Source of the DNA: Stappia sp. ES.058
GTDB lineage: Bacteria > Pseudomonadota > Alphaproteobacteria > Rhizobiales > Stappiaceae
Assembly (NCBI RefSeq): GCF_900105595.1
Contig: NZ_LT629784.1
Span: 1,054,001 to 1,118,000 of the forward strand
Direction of reading: 5' to 3'
Length of the DNA stretch: 64,000 nt
Part shown: positions 61,735-64,000 of the stretch, piece after piece
How positions within the stretch are numbered: position 1 is the stretch's first letter
Layout: each line of letters begins with the position of its first letter
Notes under the pieces: generated by a model
What the model was told of the DNA's origin: nothing
Database searches by the model: none
Seen by the model: the letters and a program-made list of their open reading frames with translations, nothing else
Program-made: the position numbers and the translations under genes

Positions 61735-62311
61735 ATCCTCAAGTTGATATTCGATGTTTTTTCCCGGGCAACAGACCCTCAGGCGCGTGACCGCGAAACG
61801 GGATCACGTCCTGCGGGCCTTTGAACGTCAATATGCATGTGGGAGAGCTATCGATGATAATTCTGCGCGAAGAAGGTTGTGTCCTCTCGCCAGCTCAATG
61901 AGTCACCCACCTGATGGCGTTCATGCCGTTGAACTCGACCCGATGTAAGGCGGGTTTCAAGTGTGAGTCAAAATATGCAGATTTGCAAATTGCAATTATG
62001 CAAATGCCCTATATTTGCTCTGCGACACTTTCATTGCTTTCGTGAACGCCCCAGAGCAGATATTTGCAGACAGGCGCGAATGGAAGAATAGGAATAGGCT
62101 TGGCGCAGCACGCTGCGTAGATTGGGAAGGTGAGGAACCAGGATACGACCGTAGAGATCCGTGCTGCTCGCTTCATGGCCGCAGGCGGATTACATACGCC
62201 TTCGAATGAAGTCGCGCCTTGCCGGGCTGTTGACCAACAGTGGTATTGCGTTGGCGCACGCTTTGATCTTGTTTCGTTGTTCAAACCACATCCGATCAGA
62301 AAGGCCCGTCC
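61735..62311. other. Gene-free region upstream of pccB
   Basis: No gene that I can support in these 577 bp. It is AT-richer to about 62050 and then returns to normal composition. It holds the TTTGCAAA-type repeat cluster and presumably the pccB promoter. A 55-codon leftward frame (62009-62176) with one hydrophobic stretch lacks a ribosome site. Confidence 0.5.
61974..62004. promoter_or_regulatory. Candidate PccR/ScfR binding region
   Basis: Within 31 bp stand TATGCAGA, TTTGCAAA (61982-61989, a perfect palindrome) and TATGCAAA (61997-62004), with TTGCAA between them; further half-matches TTTGCTCT and TTTGCAGA follow at about 62014 and 62065. I recall TTTGCAAA-N4-TTTGCAAA as the PccR site of Rhodobacter; the spacing here (N7) differs. 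Confidence 0.5.
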
Positions 62312-63844
62312 ATGCAGGAGATTTTGCAGGAGCTGGAAACCCGCCGCGCCGCCGCCCGCCTCGGTGGCGGGCAGCGCCGGATCGACGCCCAGCATGCCAA
62401 GGGCAAGCTGACCGCGCGCGAGCGCATCGACGTCTTTCTCGATGAAGGCTCCTTCGAGGAATACGACATGTTCGTCGCGCACCGCTGCGTCGATTTCGGC
62501 ATGGACGGCACCCAGATGCCGGGCGACGGCGTGATCACCGGCTGGGGCACGGTCAACGGCCGCATGGTCTATGTGTTCTCGCAGGACTTTACCGTCTTCG
62601 GCGGATCCCTGTCGGAAACGCATGCACAGAAGATCTGCAAGGTCATGGACATGGCCATGAAGAACGGCGCGCCCATCGTCGGCCTCAACGACAGCGGCGG
62701 CGCCCGCATTCAGGAGGGCGTCGCCTCGCTCGCCGGCTATGCGGATGTGTTCCAGCGCAACATCATGGCGTCCGGCGTCATCCCGCAGATCTCGATGATC
62801 ATGGGCCCTTGCGCGGGCGGTGCGGTCTATTCGCCGGCGATGACCGACTTCATCTTCATGGTGCGCGACACCTCCTACATGTTCGTCACCGGCCCGGACG
62901 TCGTGAAAACGGTGACCAACGAGGTTGTGACGGCGGAAGAGCTTGGCGGCGCCAAGACCCACACCAGCAAGTCGTCGGTTGCGGACGGTGCCTTTGACAA
63001 CGACGTCGAAGCGCTGATCGCGCTGCGCCGCTTCATGGATTTTCTGCCGGCCAGCAACCGCGAGAAGCCGCCGGTGCGCGAGTTCTTCGATGATCCGGCA
63101 CGGGTGGAGCTCTCGCTCGATACGCTGATCCCCGACAATCCGAACAAGCCCTACGACATGAAGGAGCTGATCGTGAAGGTCGCCGACGAGGGCGACTTCT
63201 TCGAGATCCAGGAGGCCTATGCCGGCAACATGATCACCGGCTTTATCCGGATCGAGGGCCAGACGGTCGGCGTCGTCGCCAACCAGCCGATGGTGCTCGC
63301 CGGGGTGCTCGACATCAACTCCTCGCGCAAGGCCGCCCGCTTCGTGCGCTTCTGCGACTGTTTCAACATTCCGATCCTGACATTTGTCGATGTTCCGGGC
63401 TTCCTGCCGGGCACGACGCAGGAATTCGGCGGCGTCATCAAGCACGGCGCCAAGCTTCTCTTCGCCTATGGCGAGGCGACGGTGCCCAAGGTGACGGTGA
63501 TCACCCGCAAGGCCTATGGCGGCGCCTATGACGTGATGGCGTCCAAGCACATTCGCGGCGACATCAACTACGCCTGGCCGACGGCGGAGATCGCGGTGAT
63601 GGGCGCCAAGGGCGCGACCGAGATCCTGTATCGCTCCGAACTGGGCGATCCCGACAAGATCGCCGCGCGCGCCAAGGAATACGAGGACCGTTTCGCCAAT
63701 CCGTTCGTCGCGGCGGAAAAAGGGTTCATCGACGATGTGATCATGCCGCAGTCGACGCGCAAACGCGTCGCCCGGGCCTTCGCCACGCTGCGCAACAAGC
63801 AGCTGTCGAACCCGTGGAAGAAGCACGACAACATTCCGCTTTGA
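62312..63844 (+). CDS. pccB: Propionyl-CoA carboxylase beta subunit (carboxyltransferase)
   Basis: A 510-residue biotin-dependent carboxyltransferase. Diagnostic segments are [60 protein letters not shown] (oxyanion loop), [20 protein letters not shown] and, in the C-terminal half, [19 protein letters not shown] and [20 protein letters not shown]. It carboxylates propionyl-CoA to methylmalonyl-CoA together with the biotin-carrying alpha subunit, which is not in this window. ATG 62312 is preceded by AAAGG. Propionyl-CoA from mmsA and from odd-chain or valine breakdown would enter here. Confidence 0.95.
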   Translation: MQEILQELETRRAAARLGGGQRRIDAQHAKGKLTARERIDVFLDEGSFEEYDMFVAHRCVDFGMDGTQMPGDGVITGWGTVNGRMVYVFSQDFTVFGGSLSETHAQKICKVMDMAMKNGAPIVGLNDSGGARIQEGVASLAGYADVFQRNIMASGVIPQISMIMGPCAGGAVYSPAMTDFIFMVRDTSYMFVTGPDVVKTVTNEVVTAEELGGAKTHTSKSSVADGAFDNDVEALIALRRFMDFLPASNREKPPVREFFDDPARVELSLDTLIPDNPNKPYDMKELIVKVADEGDFFEIQEAYAGNMITGFIRIEGQTVGVVANQPMVLAGVLDINSSRKAARFVRFCDCFNIPILTFVDVPGFLPGTTQEFGGVIKHGAKLLFAYGEATVPKVTVITRKAYGGAYDVMASKHIRGDINYAWPTAEIAVMGAKGATEILYRSELGDPDKIAARAKEYEDRFANPFVAAEKGFIDDVIMPQSTRKRVARAFATLRNKQLSNPWKKHDNIPL

Positions 63845-63873
63845 GGCGGCGCCGGCGCAAGGGAGGAGCGGGC

Positions 63874-64000
63874 GTGCCGACGGTCGTGAGATGGAAGGGA
63901 TATCAGTTCCTGTTCTACTCCAAGGAGGTTGGGGAACCGCCCCATATCCACGTCCTGAAGGACGGGAAACAGATCAAGATCCGGCTATCAAGTTGTTCCG
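63874..64000 (+). CDS. DUF4160-domain protein, partial
   Basis: The first 42 codons are visible before the window ends. A GTG start at 63874 has GGGAGGAG upstream. The sequence (MPTVVRWKGYQFLFYSKE, then EPPHIHVLKDGKQIKIRL) carries the EPPHIHV signature of DUF4160, small proteins usually found as one half of a two-gene, toxin-antitoxin-like pair with a DUF2442 protein. It begins 29 bp after pccB. The partner, if any, would lie beyond base 64000. Confidence 0.75.
   Translation, partial: MPTVVRWKGYQFLFYSKEVGEPPHIHVLKDGKQIKIRLSSCS

Noticed and set aside
62009..62176. 55-codon leftward frame with one hydrophobic stretch upstream of pccB
   Set aside because: The ATG at 62176 has no ribosome site, and the frame overlaps the probable pccB control region; nothing beyond a single hydrophobic segment supports it.
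62009..63826. Long leftward frame of about 600 codons opposite pccB
   Set aside because: It is the antisense of a secure, fully motif-bearing pccB gene; its protein is Arg/His/Asp-rich with no family pattern, as expected from GC-rich antisense frames. The same applies to long antisense frames opposite trpE(G), mmsA, the sugar importer and the orphan binding protein.
1..64000. tRNA, rRNA, riboswitch and CRISPR features
   Set aside because: I saw no cloverleaf-like intergenic sequence, no regularly spaced direct repeats and no recognisable riboswitch core apart from the trp attenuator. A covariance-model scan would settle it.

Overview
The window looks like a chromosomal segment of a GC-rich alphaproteobacterium of the Hyphomicrobiales (rhizobial relatives, perhaps Stappia/Labrenzia-like). 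The main pointers are a fused trpE(G) preceded by a three-tryptophan leader peptide and attenuator, an RpiR-controlled inositol-type locus with GGAA-N6-TTCC boxes, and a PccR/ScfR-type regulator next to pccB. I see no tRNA, rRNA or CRISPR array. Most genes are catabolic or transport functions; two visibly AT-richer patches (about 28.6-31.8 kb and 61.0-62.0 kb) look acquired.

Layout. 0-6.2 kb: a divergent, MarR-controlled cluster for an aryl-CoA pathway, best read as aerobic 2-aminobenzoate (anthranilate) degradation: FAD hydroxylase (partial), SDR, MarR, enoyl-CoA hydratase, acyl-CoA dehydrogenase, CoA ligase and a RidA-like protein. 6.2-8.9 kb: nitroreductase, 4-OT tautomerase, NTF2-like protein, GST and an HxlR regulator. 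8.9-11.3 kb: trpE(G) with its leader and attenuator. 11.4-21.3 kb: a LysR-controlled locus combining a five-gene peptide-type ABC importer with three amide/ester-cleaving enzymes (AstE/AspA-like, ArgE-like, N-formylglutamate amidohydrolase), suggesting uptake and deacylation of N-acyl amino acids. 21.4-24.0 kb: serA, a cupin and YceI. 24.1-28.5 kb: ROK kinase and a second peptide-type ABC importer lacking a binding protein. 28.5-31.8 kb: a decayed IS3 copy and an AT-rich island with a TerB-like protein and two small membrane proteins. 32-34.8 kb: a TAXI-type TRAP transporter. 35.3-38.1 kb: an orphan peptide-type binding protein and an M20 deacylase, on the same strand as the importer that lacks a binding protein.

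38.2-40.1 kb: a membrane-anchored unknown and pirin. 40.3-46.8 kb: sugar/inositol-type ABC importer, RpiR regulator, iolG and a second Gfo/Idh/MocA dehydrogenase. 46.8-50.8 kb: LysR, mmsA and thiolase. 50.9-54.5 kb: the most novel part, a candidate RiPP locus: a radical SAM/SPASM enzyme, a 76-residue peptide with four Tyr-centred C-terminal repeats, and a membrane protein that joins a lipoyl-like domain to a trypsin-like domain lacking its catalytic residues. 54.6-60.9 kb: ChaN-like protein, cation/proton antiporter, saccharopine dehydrogenase with an Lrp regulator, and a PccR-like regulator. 61-64 kb: a sulfotransferase, a run of TTTGCAAA-type repeats, pccB and the start of a DUF4160 gene.
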